Shown: positions 22,181-33,500, counted from the first letter of the stretch. The stretch: 64,000 nt of DNA from Choristoneura fumiferana (GCF_025370935.1 NC_133486.1:1365006-1429005), one strand, 5' to 3'. Translations and numbers: made by a program. The notes: generated from the letters alone by a model not told the origin.

Positions 22181-22969
22181 GATACGATATTAGTATAGTA
22201 AGTCAGTATAGACACAAAAAAAGTAAAAAGTTTGCTATAATAGGTTGCCATTTACCTATATATACGAGCTACGAAATTTTGTTCGCTTACTTTTATTCAT
22301 CAGGTTTTCTTTTTACTATGGAGTAAATTTTGTTGACTTACTGGAATAGTAAATTTTGTTTAAGTACTTGAAAATACATGGGATTTTTTTACAAGCTTTT
22401 ATTTAACTTGCAATGTTCGTAAGTAACACGAAATTTCATAATTTGTAAACCGTAGTGAAAAAAAAACTTGGCGCATTTTACTACCGTGCCACATTATTTC
22501 GGTCGACTCTACGCGTTAAAAATGGCTCGTCTTAATTGGCAGAAAATTACGAGCGCCGAAATAACGCAGTTTTCTTTACAAACCCCTTGTTTTTTCCAGC
22601 TTGACCTGGCTTGACCGTGATTGTTTAATCCCACGTGGAACGGTTTGAATGAACGAAACCGAAAGACAATTGATTTTCTGTTGAAGAAATTAAATCTAGC
22701 TATACAAGTAAATCTAGACAAGGTGTTAGGTAATTATCAAACTGAAGTTCGGACAACTCAACTGTCTTTTTTCTTTTAATTTAGTTTAATGAAAGCACTT
22801 ACAAATAACTTAATTATTTAAAAAGAGTATTCTTATGTTTTGCTCAGTAGTTCAACTTGATTTCTAACTCTCCACTCGTGATTTGTACTTGTTAGCACTT
22901 TTGCATCTGCGGCTTTTGCAAAATTGCTGTAAGTACTGTGTAAAAGTCTTTTTTTGTTGTCATCATCAT
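22181..22969. other. Unassigned AT-rich intron DNA
   Basis: No supported feature; open frames here are short and without domain content. Confidence 0.5.
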
Positions 22970-23215
22970 CATCATCATGTCAGCCGAAAGACGTCCACTG
23001 CTGGACATAGGACTCCCCCAAGGCTCTCCACTCAGACCGGTCTTGTGCTTTCCGCATCCACCGCGATCCCGCGATCTTAACCAAGTCGTCGCTCCATCTT
23101 GTTGGAGGCCTACCGACAGCTCGTCTCCCGGTCCGCGGACGCCATTCGAGAACCTTCTGGTCCCATCGGCCATCCGTCCTGCGAGCAATGTGCCCCGCCC
23201 ACTGCCACTTTAGTT
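22970..23215 (-). pseudogene. RTE-like LINE, C-terminal fragment and tail
   Basis: Minus strand: a GATGATGAT tail preceded by GTCCAGCAGTGGACGTC, and upstream RRPPTRWSDDL, RWMRKAQDRSEWR-like peptide. Nearly identical to 40640-40838. Confidence 0.65.
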
Positions 23216-23978
23216 TCGCAATTCTTCGGGCTTTTTTTTTTTGTTGTGTTTGTAATAATTGTCAAGACTATTCGGGCGGGTGTTTTTTTACCAAAGAATA
23301 CATAGTTTGCTCACCGGATTATAAGTTCGTTTACCTAGTAAAGAAAAAAAATGCTAGTGCCGGACGAAATTCAACTGCACCAAGCCAGCCTTAAGAGAAT
23401 GCCGTTGCCTTTTTAAAATCAGGCCTTATTTAACAACTTAAGTGTAAATGAGCCATAAGCGCTTGCATATCCCAAGTTACGTGTCCATATCTAATTTTGT
23501 GGGTTCTCAGATTCAATTCATTCTATTTACATTACGAACAATACATTACGCGTTCGCCTGTGAAAGGAAAGTATAGGCCAATTTTGTGTCAAAATACTAG
23601 TAATTTGTTACCAATTTGTTTACGTAATAGTACATTTTAGATCATGTTCTGTGTGGTTGCTGTGATGAAATGATCCGAATCGGTGATCAAACAAAATAGG
23701 AAGTTTTAAGAGGAAACTGAGTCTATTTATTTAAGACTAGTCTTCAGAGGGCATTCCTGTATTGCGTAAGCAGAATTTGAGTAGTTTTTGACTCCCCGCT
23801 CCCCCAAAAGTAAGCAAAATTATAACCGCCCCATGCTTACGTAAGCAATGGTTTATTTTTTAAGCTGTTTGGGTTGGATTACTTTTATAGTCGTCAAAAA
23901 TAGAAAATCGAGCAGTTTTAAATAATAACCAGAAAGTATTTTTACGTAGGTACATTTTAATTCAAGCGTATTAATCTA
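23216..23978. other. Unassigned intron DNA
   Basis: No recognised element up to the TTAA at 23979. Confidence 0.5.
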
Positions 23979-24713
23979 TTAACGAATTCACTGCCACCGC
24001 ACATATCGACACCTCCTACGTATACTGGTACAAGTGCATAATCATAAATTTACAGGAGAGCTGTTCAAAGGTTCCAAAACCTGTAACTTTCTCATTTGAT
24101 AATATAACTTTTCAAAATTTTGCATTGGTTCCAAAGAAAATATTTGCTTTCTACCTGTATTCATGGAATTTTGAAATGTCTTATAGTTTTTGAGAAAATT
24201 GCAGATACACTACTATACGCGTATTTTACATCTTGTAGTTGTGCGGTATACTGAGCTAATTACCACTTGCTCCAGTATACGGCGTAATGCGTAGATTACT
24301 GATCTAACGATATTTTTATATTGTATATGAATTTTTAGATGAAATACTTATATGGCTTGCAATAAACAATAAAACAGATGCTCTTTTACCTTCATCTATT
24401 GATTTATAAACGTTTTTATCACTTGCATCAATATACGCTAACATTAGCATGCCACTTGTACCAATATACCGCTAGTAATGTTTTAAACGTGCTATACAAA
24501 ATACAGAAATATACCTTTATAAAAACCTCACTTGAAATATAAATGGTTTTATTAAGAAAAGTAATTGTATTAAGTGCTTTAAATTAATGGAAGCACATTC
24601 AATGGATTCGTGTTCCTGTTCAAATGTGTACTCGTATTTTATTGTGAATGGTTCCTCATGTGATACATATATCGCATCGCACCCATTTGTATCCACATAA
24701 CGCCTGTGCCTCT

Positions 24714-25018
24714 TCAGGGTTCCGTACCCAAAGGGTATAAACGGAAAACCTACTTCTATATACTACTTCGCTGTCCGTCCGTCTGTCACCAGGCTGTATC
24801 TCATTAACCATGATAGTTAGACAGTTGAAATTTTCACAGATTATGTATAACTGTAGTCGATATAATATATATATAACAAAAAATAGAACAGAATAAATAT
24901 TTAAAGGGGCCCCCGTACAACAAATGTAATTTTTTTGCCATTTTTTTGCTAATCATAATGAAGTTGTATAGATGGTATGGAACCCTTCGTGCGCGAGTCT
25001 GATTAGCACTTTGCTTAA
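24714..25018 (+). repeat. Dispersed repeat R3b
   Basis: TTCAGGGTTCCGTACCC, CTGTCACCAGGCTGTATCTC, AGTTAGACAGTTGAAATTTTC, ATGGAACCCTTCGTGCGCGAG. Nested in the piggyBac-like element. Confidence 0.6.
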
Positions 25019-25039
25019 GCCAAGCTTTGACATGAAATA

Positions 25040-25260
25040 TTGAGTCAAAGTCAAAATATCTTTATTCAATTTAGATTGTAACAAGCACTTATGAATGTCA
25101 AAAAAATCTACCACCAGTTTGAAAAAACCTCTGTTGAGAAGAGTCTGGCAATAAACCTAGGTATATTTTGTAAACAGATTTACAATCATATTTTAGTGAT
25201 ATCTATACATATCACAAGTATTTAGCACAACTACATATTTAAAACAGTTCTCAATTCGCT
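25040..25260 (-). mobile_element. LINE 3' UTR, TTGACTTTGAC type
   Basis: GTCAAAGTCAAAATATC, CTTTATTCAATTTAG, CAAGCACTTATGAATGTC and AAAACCTCTGTTGAGAAGAG. Nested in the piggyBac-like element. Confidence 0.65.
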
Positions 25261-25499
25261 ATTTGGAGTAAGCACTCGCCAATGCGGATCGGAATTATTT
25301 CCAAATTTCCCTATCCATGATATAATCATTAATTTTAATAATACGCCTTATATATTAATGTCTTCTTGACAATAGATTTAAATTTTGTGTCTGATTCCGA
25401 GTCTTGGGAAACTTCTATAACTTAATACGGTTTACCCGTTTTCGCCATATACATAGCCAGGTACCATTTCTTAGGTGTGTATAAAAAAATGTGTATAGG

Positions 25500-25719
25500 G
25501 GGTTATTAAAAACCTGTACTATACTTTAAGCCACATTAGGGCTACTAATTACTAATATGATCCAAGAAGAAAAATACTGTGATTCGAAAAAAAAAGTTTT
25601 GCATGGAAGTGGAGTCGCAAGAAGACTTTCTAATTTCGATGTTTTCCCACATATCGTATTAGTAATCAGTAGCCCTAATATGGGTTACAGTATAGTACAG
25701 GATTTTTTTATCAACCTGT
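25500..25719. mobile_element. Foldback MITE nested in the piggyBac-like element
   Basis: Arms of about 60 bp (CCTGTACTATACTTTAAGCC, TTAGGGCTACTAATTACTAA) are inverted near the right end (CAGTAGCCCTAATATGGG, GTATAGTACAGG). Spacer of about 90 bp; non-coding. Confidence 0.6.
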
Positions 25720-26520
25720 AGGTATATTGAAATTTACTGTTCTCATTTTAATTAAAGCATGCATGCCTTCGCCTTCTTTTTGGGGATGCTCAACTACCAG
25801 AATGCAATGTAATACTGCAATGTTATATTTCTAGCACGCGTACATGTAGGTATAGCCGAGGAAACTGAATCACGTACTGGTACTGGGGTGGAACCGTTGT
25901 ACTATCAATGTTATGTTGACATCCCATACATTTGCCAAAGAAATCATAGCGAAATAGATCACGAAAAGGTTTCACATTGGATTTAGTTTCCATGACTGTC
26001 TATGAGAAATACGGCTATTGTGGTCTTGCCCTCCGCAATTGTCAGACCAAAACATGTTTTTTTTATATATACTATCAAATTATGTGTTCGTAGAACAGTT
26101 TAAACGGTCCGCACGCAGCGACGGCTAGCGCGTACACTGAGGCAACTGCCAGTTACACTGGACTTCCCCGGCCCCGCGACAATATCGGTGCCGCGTATAG
26201 TGGTGCATGTCGGTTGCCTCAGTATACGTTGTACAGATTAGCAAAACGGTGTTAGATGCATTCATATACGTCACTTTATTTCCAAAACTAATAGGAATAT
26301 CCGTGCAAATTTTTTGTGGTAGGTAAATAAGGAAATATTAATCACAAAATTGCAAAAAACTAAAAATCAGAAATTTGTCACTTGTACCAGTATACGTAGG
26401 AGGTATCGATATGCGTTTTCGTAACTTCGCCCAGTGCCGCTGTCATAATTATCCATACCTTTTGAACGCACATGTGCGTCGGTGGCACCTGTGGAAGTCA
26501 GGTGTCGGTGAATGCGTTAA

Positions 26521-27346
26521 TCCATAATTTATTAATATGTTGCTGACGGAACCATCCAACTCCCCACTCCCCATTCCCTAATTTATCAAAAATAAGCAAA
26601 AGCTCCCCGGGCATTTTCAATAAAACATGTACTTAGAACCAACATATAGTTAAGGATAATTTAAATTTTGTCAGTTTTGTGACGTTTTATTCCATATTAA
26701 CTGTAGGGAAAATCGTCTTAAAACTGTCAACTTTTAACTTTACGCCGTTGCTAGGTACATGTTTTAACGAAAATGTCCCCCACTGCCCCCTTTCGGGACT
26801 TACGTAATAATTGTCGGCCCACGGGCTGAGTAAGTGTGGGCTGAGTTGACCAAAAAATGACTTTGACCCTTGAATGAATGAATGAATGAATGAAAATGAG
26901 TCATCTGACATTCTTTGATCCTCAACCGCGGTTGTGCTCGCATAAATCATTAGAGCTGTCAGTCGAATTGAACTTTAAGAATTTTACTAAATTCCGTAAA
27001 CCGTAGGTCCTTTAGGAAATTTTGGAGCTACTTTGATAGATTTAAAATGGTTATAAAAACGAAAATATTCATAGCTCGATTGAGTTAATGAAGTAAAAAG
27101 TAGGTTATTTATGAAGGTAGGTATTTCACTGCCACATGGTCTGAAAAAAAGGAACATGGCGTAAAAACGGTTTTCCAAAGTAGCCCCTACATTTTAAAGT
27201 AACCCCGTTTTACGGTCCTCAAAAAAGTCACATCACGGTTTTCATTCACGTTGCACGAAGAGCAATCGTGCCAAACTTCATGTCTACAGACATCCCAATC
27301 CCGTCAGAATAGCGGAATTAAAAGTAGGTACGTGTTAGACTATGTG
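26521..27346. other. Unassigned intron DNA
   Basis: Only the (GAAT)n microsatellite is seen. Confidence 0.5.
26868..26896. repeat. (GAAT)n microsatellite
   Basis: About six tandem copies of TGAA/GAAT. Confidence 0.8.
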
Positions 27347-27453
27347 TTAGAGCGTTTTCAGATTATCCGATCCGATATCGGATCATATTTCATACATTTA
27401 TTTTCACTTGCCCCGATATCGATATCGGATCGGATAATCTCAAAACACTCTAA
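27347..27453. mobile_element. Short foldback MITE
   Basis: Inverted ends TTAGAGCGTTTTCAGATTAT with CCGATCCGATATCGG and the inverse CCGATATCGATATCGGATCG. About 107 bp; TTA/TAA at the borders. Confidence 0.65.
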
Positions 27454-27765
27454 TACCAGAGTTTTGACGCTTGAAAAAAATTTGATAGAACAGAGCCCTT
27501 ATTGTCTATAACATTCTGAATATGAAAGCGATCGCGAACGCCAGACCGTTAGACAATACGTCTCAGGTTGGCTGTTGAAATTCTTTGTGGAAAATTAACA
27601 AAACAAAAACGACCATTCCCAGGGAAGAAATAAAGTAACATTATTTATATTGAGTTACGTGTTTTGTTATATTAGATTACGTTTTTATTGCCGCTCTGGG
27701 GTATCTACCCAAATGTTTATAGTTAAACAAAAATATGCTATAATAGAATAGCCAGCCAATAAGAA

Positions 27766-28080
27766 GCCGTGGTGGCCTAGTGGTTTGACCTATCGCCTCT
27801 CAAGCAGAGGGTCGTGGGTTCAAACCCCGGCTCGCACCTCTGAGTTTTTCGAAATTCATGTGCGGAATTACATTTGAAATTTGCCACGAGCTTTGCGGTG
27901 AAGGAAAACATCGTGAGGAAACCTGCACAAACCTGCGAAGCAATTCAATGGTGCGTGCGAAGTTCCCAATCCGCACTGGGCCCGCGTGGGAACTACGGCC
28001 CAAGCCCTCTTGTTCTGAGAGGAGGCCTGTGCCCAGCAGTGGGACGTATATAGGCTGGGATGATGATGATGATGATGATG
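27766..28080 (+). mobile_element. SINE family A, full-length with 28-bp direct repeat
   Basis: From GCCGTGGTGGCCTAGTGG to (GAT)n. The flanking direct repeat is 28 bases (27725-27752 and 28081-28108, beginning AAACAAAAATATGC), identical in both copies, with 13 extra bases (27753-27765) between it and the SINE head. Confidence 0.88.
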
Positions 28081-28322
28081 AAACAAAAATATGCTATAAT
28101 AGAATAGCTTGGGGTTTTCCAGTCGGTACCACGAGCCTTTTTACAGCCTTTGTCTGGCAATTTAAATGATACAACATATTTTTTTCTTAATGTAACGACG
28201 CACGAATTCAACTCTTCCGAGGTTGAGAGGTTGAGAGGTTGCCTTCTTAACACGTAAAGTGGAGATGATTTTTCACATGTCTAAAATTTGCCTTATGCTA
28301 TGGAACGATCTGGGAGATATTA

Positions 28323-28462
28323 AATAATTTATTGAATCAGGCGTTACTTTGCGGAGGTCCATATCAATGAACTAAAATAATTCTCACACATACACACGCA
28401 TATTTTGCATAAGCTTAGCTATCGTAAGGTCGCGGGTGAGCAAGGAAATTATTTTAGTTCAT
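28323..28462 (+). mobile_element. Palindromic element Hp2, copy B (left arm shortened)
   Basis: Flanked by the 12-bp direct repeat TGGGAGATATTA (28311-28322 and 28463-28474). The lead CGTTACTTTGCGGAGGTCC is at the left. The left arm keeps only about 18 bases (AATGAACTAAAATAATT) while the right arm is nearly complete. Confidence 0.7.
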
Positions 28463-28474
28463 TGGGAGATATTA

Positions 28475-29045
28475 TGTAAATAGTTTTTTAAGTTTAGAAT
28501 AGGTACGTTGGTGTTCGTTGTATGTTCATTTTTATAATGAATGACGTGTTTGTTATTTATTTTATATCGTGTGTTGATTTTCTATACGACATCTGTGACA
28601 TAAAATTTATCAATGAGTGATGAAACTATGATTAAAACCTTTACCTTCATTAACACCAAATCGTATTTAAACTAAGCAGAGAGCAGTCCAATACAATGAT
28701 ATGTACCTACAGTCAATGCCCTAACATTAGCATCCACATTTCTAAGCAACTAGTCTGAAAAACTGACGTAAGCTGGAATCGACCGTACTAATTCTAGGGA
28801 CAAAGACCTCGAAATCTCGTCCTTCTTGAGTATTTCCTTCCTAAATAAATCAAAATCAGCTTACCGGACTAATGAATTCACTGAGCTTATATTTAGTTCA
28901 CGAGCTCTTTTAGTCTTACGCCTACGTACCTATAGCCTGGGATGAGATGACCCAATTATAAATTTATGGCTCAAGATTTAAAAGCTAAAAACAAACAAAA
29001 ACAAGGATTTAGTGCCCTTAGGGCGACTTGCCCAAAAATAACTAA
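28475..29045. other. Unassigned intron DNA
   Basis: No recognised feature. Confidence 0.5.
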
Positions 29046-29276
29046 ATCAGCAAAAAGTTGGAAAACCCCCTTTGTCACTTCAATGTTGAATATCTCAAAA
29101 AGGGCTGAACTGATTTTGATGAAACATGTCTAAGAACCATCGCTAGAAAACCTGCTTTCAAATAAAAAAAACCGCATTCAAATCGGTGCCCCCGTTTAAG
29201 AGCTACGGTGCCACAGACAGACAGACACACATAGCGGTCAAACTTATAACACCCGTCTTTTTGCGTCGGGGGTTAA
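29046..29276 (-). repeat. Dispersed repeat R4
   Basis: CAGCAAAAAGTTGGAAAACC to TTTTTGCGTCGGGGGTTAAA. Confidence 0.65.
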
Positions 29277-29394
29277 AAAAAAGATAATGCTGATGATATT
29301 TTATGACCACGATGTTTTTAATGGTTGCTCTTCTATTCCCGAATTGTATATGTATGTATATGTTGTTTAATTAACTCTCTAATAAAAATAAATA

Positions 29395-29518
29395 AGCCTT
29401 GGCCTAGTGGTTTGACCTATGGCCTCTCAAGCAGAGGGTCGTGGGTTCGATCCTGAGCTCGCACTTCTGAGTTTATTGGAATTTAAATGTGCGAAATAAC
29501 ATTTGAAATTTACCATGA
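29395..29518 (+). mobile_element. SINE family A, 5' part joined to repeat R3
   Basis: GCCTTGGCCTAGTGGTTTG, B box GGTTCGATCC, then CATTTGAAATTTACCATG, where it stops abruptly and an R3 repeat begins. Confidence 0.7.
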
Positions 29519-29520
29519 AA

Positions 29521-29760
29521 TATCTATCTAACGATACCCCACACTATAGAAAAAAAATCATCCCCACTTTACATCTATGGGATTTTTTTTAATTGATTTT
29601 TATTTTACCACTTTGTCGGCGTGACTGATATGTATATTCATGCCAAATTACAGCTTTCTAGAACTAACCGTCTCTGAGCATAGCCGCGGACAGACAGTCA
29701 GACAGATGGACAGACATGGCGAAACTATAAGGGTGCCTAGTTGACTACGGAACCCAAAAA
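29521..29760 (+). repeat. Dispersed repeat R3, 3' part
   Basis: TAACGATACCCCACACTATAG, ACTTTACATCTATGGG, CAGACATGGCGAAACTATAAG. Abuts a truncated SINE. Confidence 0.6.
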
Positions 29761-30234
29761 AGGTATTTAGAAATAATTTCTTGTGGATAAACATCTTTGT
29801 ATCCTGTTCACGAAATAAGAAACGTTTTAAATTAACGAACCTGTGAAACTCATTAGGAATCTGCTTTGGCTCAAAGACGTAAGTATCTGTAGATGATCGA
29901 ATCTAATTACCTCTTTGAGGTTACTGGTTTTGTAACAAAATAATTGTACGTAAACATTCTAGTAATATGTATACCTACATGATTGTTATTTAAAGGATGA
30001 AATGAAATAGCAAATTATGCGTTGCCTCTTCAGATTGCATTGCAAATCTGTTAGGAAAGATATAGGTACCATCAGCCAAATAAGTGATGTATCAATTTTT
30101 AAACAAGTTCCTATCAAATGAATATGTCGCTCAAGTGGAACTTTTAAGTTTACAAACACGTCTGACTTATTAGCATTATTGTTTTATGACCTGCAAATGA
30201 TTCAACTTTAGACCACATATTTGGCTGTCATTGA
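29761..30234. other. Unassigned intron DNA
   Basis: No recognised feature. Confidence 0.5.
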
Positions 30235-30338
30235 GTGTCTTGCCGGATTCATCTCAACAGTGGTTTTTCCGAAACGGTGGTTTTTGACTTGTTTTTAGTC
30301 TAAATTGAATAAAGATACTTTGACTTTGACTTTGAGAT
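30235..30338 (+). mobile_element. LINE 3' UTR, TTGACTTTGAC type
   Basis: CTTGCCGGATTCATCTC, GTGGTTTTTCCGAAACGGTGG, AATTGAATAAAGATACTTTG, ending ACTTTGACTTTGAG. Confidence 0.65.
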
Positions 30339-30485
30339 CTATACGTAATTGTATCGTACCCTGGGAAAAAACCAGTCCGCCAGTTAAATTAATAAAAATA
30401 TTAAACTCTGATAACTTTTGTAAATCAAACAGTCTGTGCCATGCTTGGTTTTAGAATAGGACGGATGTTCTCTTTCCGACCTGAT

Positions 30486-30966
30486 CAGAGGCGTAGCTAG
30501 GTTGTCAAGGGCCCCGGTGCATAGAGAAAGAATTGAGCCCTCATCCCCTCTTTCCACGTACATAGCTTGAACTTATATTGGGCTTCAAAGTTATAGATAG
30601 GAATAAAAATAGGATACAGTGACTTAAACTTATCCCTGGTAGGCTCGAGGCTCGAGCCTGCTCACAATATTTTTTCCTGTCTTTTTCTTTTATGCTCCTC
30701 TCTTTTCGAAAGAAAGAAAGATAGAAAGGTTTATTTTGACTCCATAAGTACCACCTAAAACTAAGACTAAAACTATGTTACATGGTGACATGGCAGGATA
30801 CCAAAATGGGGTCTCCACTCAGCATGTGTTGCCGCACATTATGTGCAGTGACGCTGGTTTTCTGTGGAGCACAAAGGCCCTTAGAGGGACTTTTGTGGGC
30901 CCCCTGAGCTCCGGGGCCCTGGTGCTCTGAACCTACTGGCCCTACGATACTTAGCTACGCCACTGG
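30486..30966. mobile_element. hAT-like MITE with nested LINE tail
   Basis: A perfect 8-bp duplication GACCTGAT (30478-30485 and 30967-30974) flanks TIRs CAGAGGCGTAGCTA and TAGCTACGCCACTG. Inside, from about 30708 to 30885, lies a LINE 3' tail starting with a GAAA run. A relative at 10605-10745 lacks that insert. Confidence 0.8.
30708..30885 (-). mobile_element. LINE 3' UTR with GAAA start, nested in a hAT-like MITE
   Basis: GAAAGAAAGAAAG, GGTTTATTTTGACTCC, TCTCCACTCAGCATGTGTTG, GACGCTGGTTTTCTGTGG. Confidence 0.55.
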
Positions 30967-31393
30967 ACCTGATGTGAGGACAGCAGCGCTCTCTATTGCC
31001 AACCACGAATTCCAGACTCCAGAATTGCGGTGTGGAAGAAAAGGACACCACACTATTGTCCCAAGAAAGTTGTCATATTATACATGATGACGTTCAATCG
31101 GTGATCAGAAACAATTTTTCTAATTCAGTAATTGGTGGCGGTCACGAATAAGTCGTAATTACGTGAAACCAAGCATTTTCATTTATTTAATATTTTTTTA
31201 TGTTGAAAATAACTTGCCCTACTATTGGTTAGTTTAGGCATTAACCTCTATAAAGCAGTTTTAAACAAAATTTAAAAGTTTATGAATAATAAGTTGAACC
31301 CGTAAGTAGCTTATGATAGACTTCACTGAACTATATTGTAAAATTACATTTTTTGACATAACTACATATCAATGTTTTAATCAAACAAAAATT

Positions 31394-31560
31394 TGTAGTA
31401 GGACCTTGTGCAAGGTCCGCCCGGATTGCTACCACCATCTTGCTCGCTAATCCTGCCGTGAAGCAGCAGTGCTTGCACTGTTGTGTTTGGGAGTGGAGAG
31501 TAAGACAACCGGTGAAATTACTGACACTTGAGGTATCCCATCTGAGGCTTCTAATTACGA
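31394..31560 (+). mobile_element. Element family B, 5' part
   Basis: GTAGTAGGACCTTGTGCAAGG, TTGCTCGCTAATCCTGCCG and GAGGTATCCCATCTGAGGC; the 3' third is absent. Confidence 0.75.
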
Positions 31561-31974
31561 AGATGCTAGCAGCGTTCCCTCTTTGAATTTGCTATTTTAT
31601 TTATCTGTAGCTACTACTAGCGCCATCTAGTTGCCACATAGATTAACTGCACATCGCGCCATCGAAGTTTCTCAACTCTGACGCATAAACAACTTCCATC
31701 CAACGCTCACCCTTTGCACCCTGGTTTCTGACACATAGGTATCCATTGTTAGTTTGGGGCTAGAGCAAATTGGCGTAAATTTTTCCACAATACCTTATTT
31801 ATGTTAACGTTTTTGTTTGAATACTCGTTTGTTTGTTTGCGAGCGGCATAATTATGAAAGCATTTCGTAAGTGTGTAAACAATAATAATGGATTACACCT
31901 GTTTACATTAAATAATCTTCAGGTTTTCGATAGAGAATGTAAACAATCGAGTCGAGACGCGGCGAGAACTCGTT

Positions 31975-32168
31975 TTTAGGGTACCGTACCCAAGGGTAAA
32001 AACGGGACCCTATTTTTAAGACTCTGCTGTCCGTCCATCTGTCACCAGGCTGTATCTCATGAACCGTGATAGCTAGACAGTTGAAATTTTCATAGCTTAT
32101 GTATTTCTGTTGCCGCTATAATAACAAATATTAAAAACAGAATAAAATGAAAATTAAAGGGGGAATCC
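31975..32168 (+). repeat. Dispersed repeat R3b, 5' part
   Basis: TAGGGTACCGTACCC, CTGTCACCAGGCTGTATCTC, GCTAGACAGTTGAAATTTTC; stops where a SINE A fragment starts. Confidence 0.58.
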
Positions 32169-32169
32169 C

Positions 32170-32368
32170 GTAGTTCCCACGCGGGCCCAGTGCGGATTGG
32201 GAACTTCACACACACCATTGAATTGCTTCAGTGGTTTGTGCAGGTTTTCCTTCACCGTAAAGCTCGTGGTGAATTTGTAATGTAATTCCGCACATGAATT
32301 TCGAAAAACTTCGATGTGCGAGCCGGGGTTTGAACCCACGATCCTCTCTGCTTGAGAAGCCATAGGAT
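32170..32368 (-). mobile_element. SINE family A, tail missing
   Basis: Inverse of the family from GTAGTTCCCACGCGGGCCC to GGGTTTGAACCCACG and the CATAGGATAG region. The tail is replaced by an R3b repeat. Confidence 0.7.
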
Positions 32369-32749
32369 AGCAAGCTATTATATTTATTTATCTATCGAGA
32401 GATTCTCCACCTATCACTAACTAGGCCGTATCGCATCTGTGCGATTGCATGGGAAAGTAATCTGCGGTCAAAGTTTTTGTGGGATAAATTCCCAGTTTAG
32501 TACCCCCTATATAGATCAAAGACGTCACAAAAATTTATAGAAATTTGGCAATATCACATAAGCTAAGACATCCATGGAGCAAATGTTTAACATTTGTCAG
32601 TTAATAGAAAATTGCAAGTTAGGTAAATAAAAACTTGTGAAATACCCGGGTCTCGGTTCGATACACAATTTTATACCTGTCAAGTTTGGGACCCTGGGAC
32701 CATGGGGCCCTGAAGCACTCTACTTGTAAAAGATTTGCAAAAGCGCCTG

Positions 32750-32871
32750 CAGGGCTACTCGAAACTCGAAGTTCGTGTCGTGCTGTCCCTCTGACACTTA
32801 TACTGTTTAATACGAGAGCGAGAGGGACGGTACGATACGAACTTCGTGTTTCGAGTTTCGTAGTAGCCCTG
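32750..32871. mobile_element. Foldback MITE
   Basis: Ends CAGGGCTACTCGAAACTCG and CGAGTTTCGTAGTAGCCCTG with inner ACTTCG and GTCCCTCT segments also inverted. 122 bp. Confidence 0.65.
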
Positions 32872-32874
32872 CTG

Positions 32875-33005
32875 GTCGACGCAACTGGAGACCAAAGGGC
32901 CAGCAGCTATCTCTCTCAAAGAATGAACATAGCTATCCAACAAGGAAACGCTGCCAGCCTTTTTGGGCACAATGCCACGGCTGCCATTTCTAGATTTACT
33001 TTAGT
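32875..33005 (+). repeat. Unclassified repeat coding GDQRA...QRGNAASVLGT-like peptide
   Basis: Plus frame GDQRASSYLSQRMNIAIQQG, NAASLFGHNATAA. Related segments lie at 37840-37955 (minus), 41855-41960 (minus) and 60740-60825 (plus). Parent element not recognised. Confidence 0.45.
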
Positions 33006-33329
33006 TTTAAGGAAATAGTTTAAATTTAATTATTTAATTTCTTCTTTTTTATTTAATATTTGTGTGTAATTTCTCCTTTGTGTATAGATAAAGAAATATT
33101 AATTACATGAAGCAACTTTGGCGATTTCTCAACCCCCTCCTGAGACGTCGTTGCAAGATGAACATTTTCGTAGCTGCTCTGCTACTTTGTGGCATAATTA
33201 GCCTCAGTTAAGTGGGAAACACCCTATCTATCTATTTGGATTTGTTGTGTATGTGTATTGTAAAAATGGATATGTATTCTTGATATTGCTTTAATGCAAT
33301 GTAAATTCACCACCTGCTAAAATTTATTC

Positions 33330-33500
33330 CTTACTTCTCCATCCTTTCCATTGTAAAGGTTGCCAGGAAGAGATCGCTATGAAGCGATAAGGCCGCCAAT
33401 TGCTTACCTCAATCTCTGTGTACCTTATACCTGTGTTTGCTGTACTGCTTACTGTTGGTGTGCAATAAAGAGTTATTGTGTTGTGTTGTATTGTTGTATT
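33330..33500 (+). mobile_element. LINE 3' tail
   Basis: AAGGTTGCCAGGAAGAGATCG, CGATAAGGCCGCCAATTGC, GTGCAATAAAGAGTTATTG, a known lepidopteran non-LTR 3' UTR type with a TTGTG-repeat end. Confidence 0.6.

Larger units (their letters stand above)
23983..26516. mobile_element. piggyBac-like non-autonomous element, 2.5 kb, with nested insertions
   Basis: TTAA flanks it at 23979-23982 and 26517-26520. The terminal 16 bases (CGAATTCACTGCCACC) match the inverted right end at 13 of 16 positions. Inside, a perfect 25-bp inverted repeat lies at 24012-24036 and 26379-26403 (core CACTTGTACCAGTATACG), at unequal distance from the two ends, as in piggyBac. Degenerate copies of the core recur near 24186, 24240, 24265, 24420, 24450, 26160 and 26210. 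No transposase frame remains. Nested inside are an R3b repeat (24714), a LINE tail (25040) and a foldback (25500). Confidence 0.7.

Noticed and set aside
33158..33211. Short plus-strand frame MNIFVAALLLCGIISLS resembling a signal peptide
   Set aside because: Seventeen codons then a stop, no splice donor at the end, located among LINE and repeat scraps in intron 1; likely chance.
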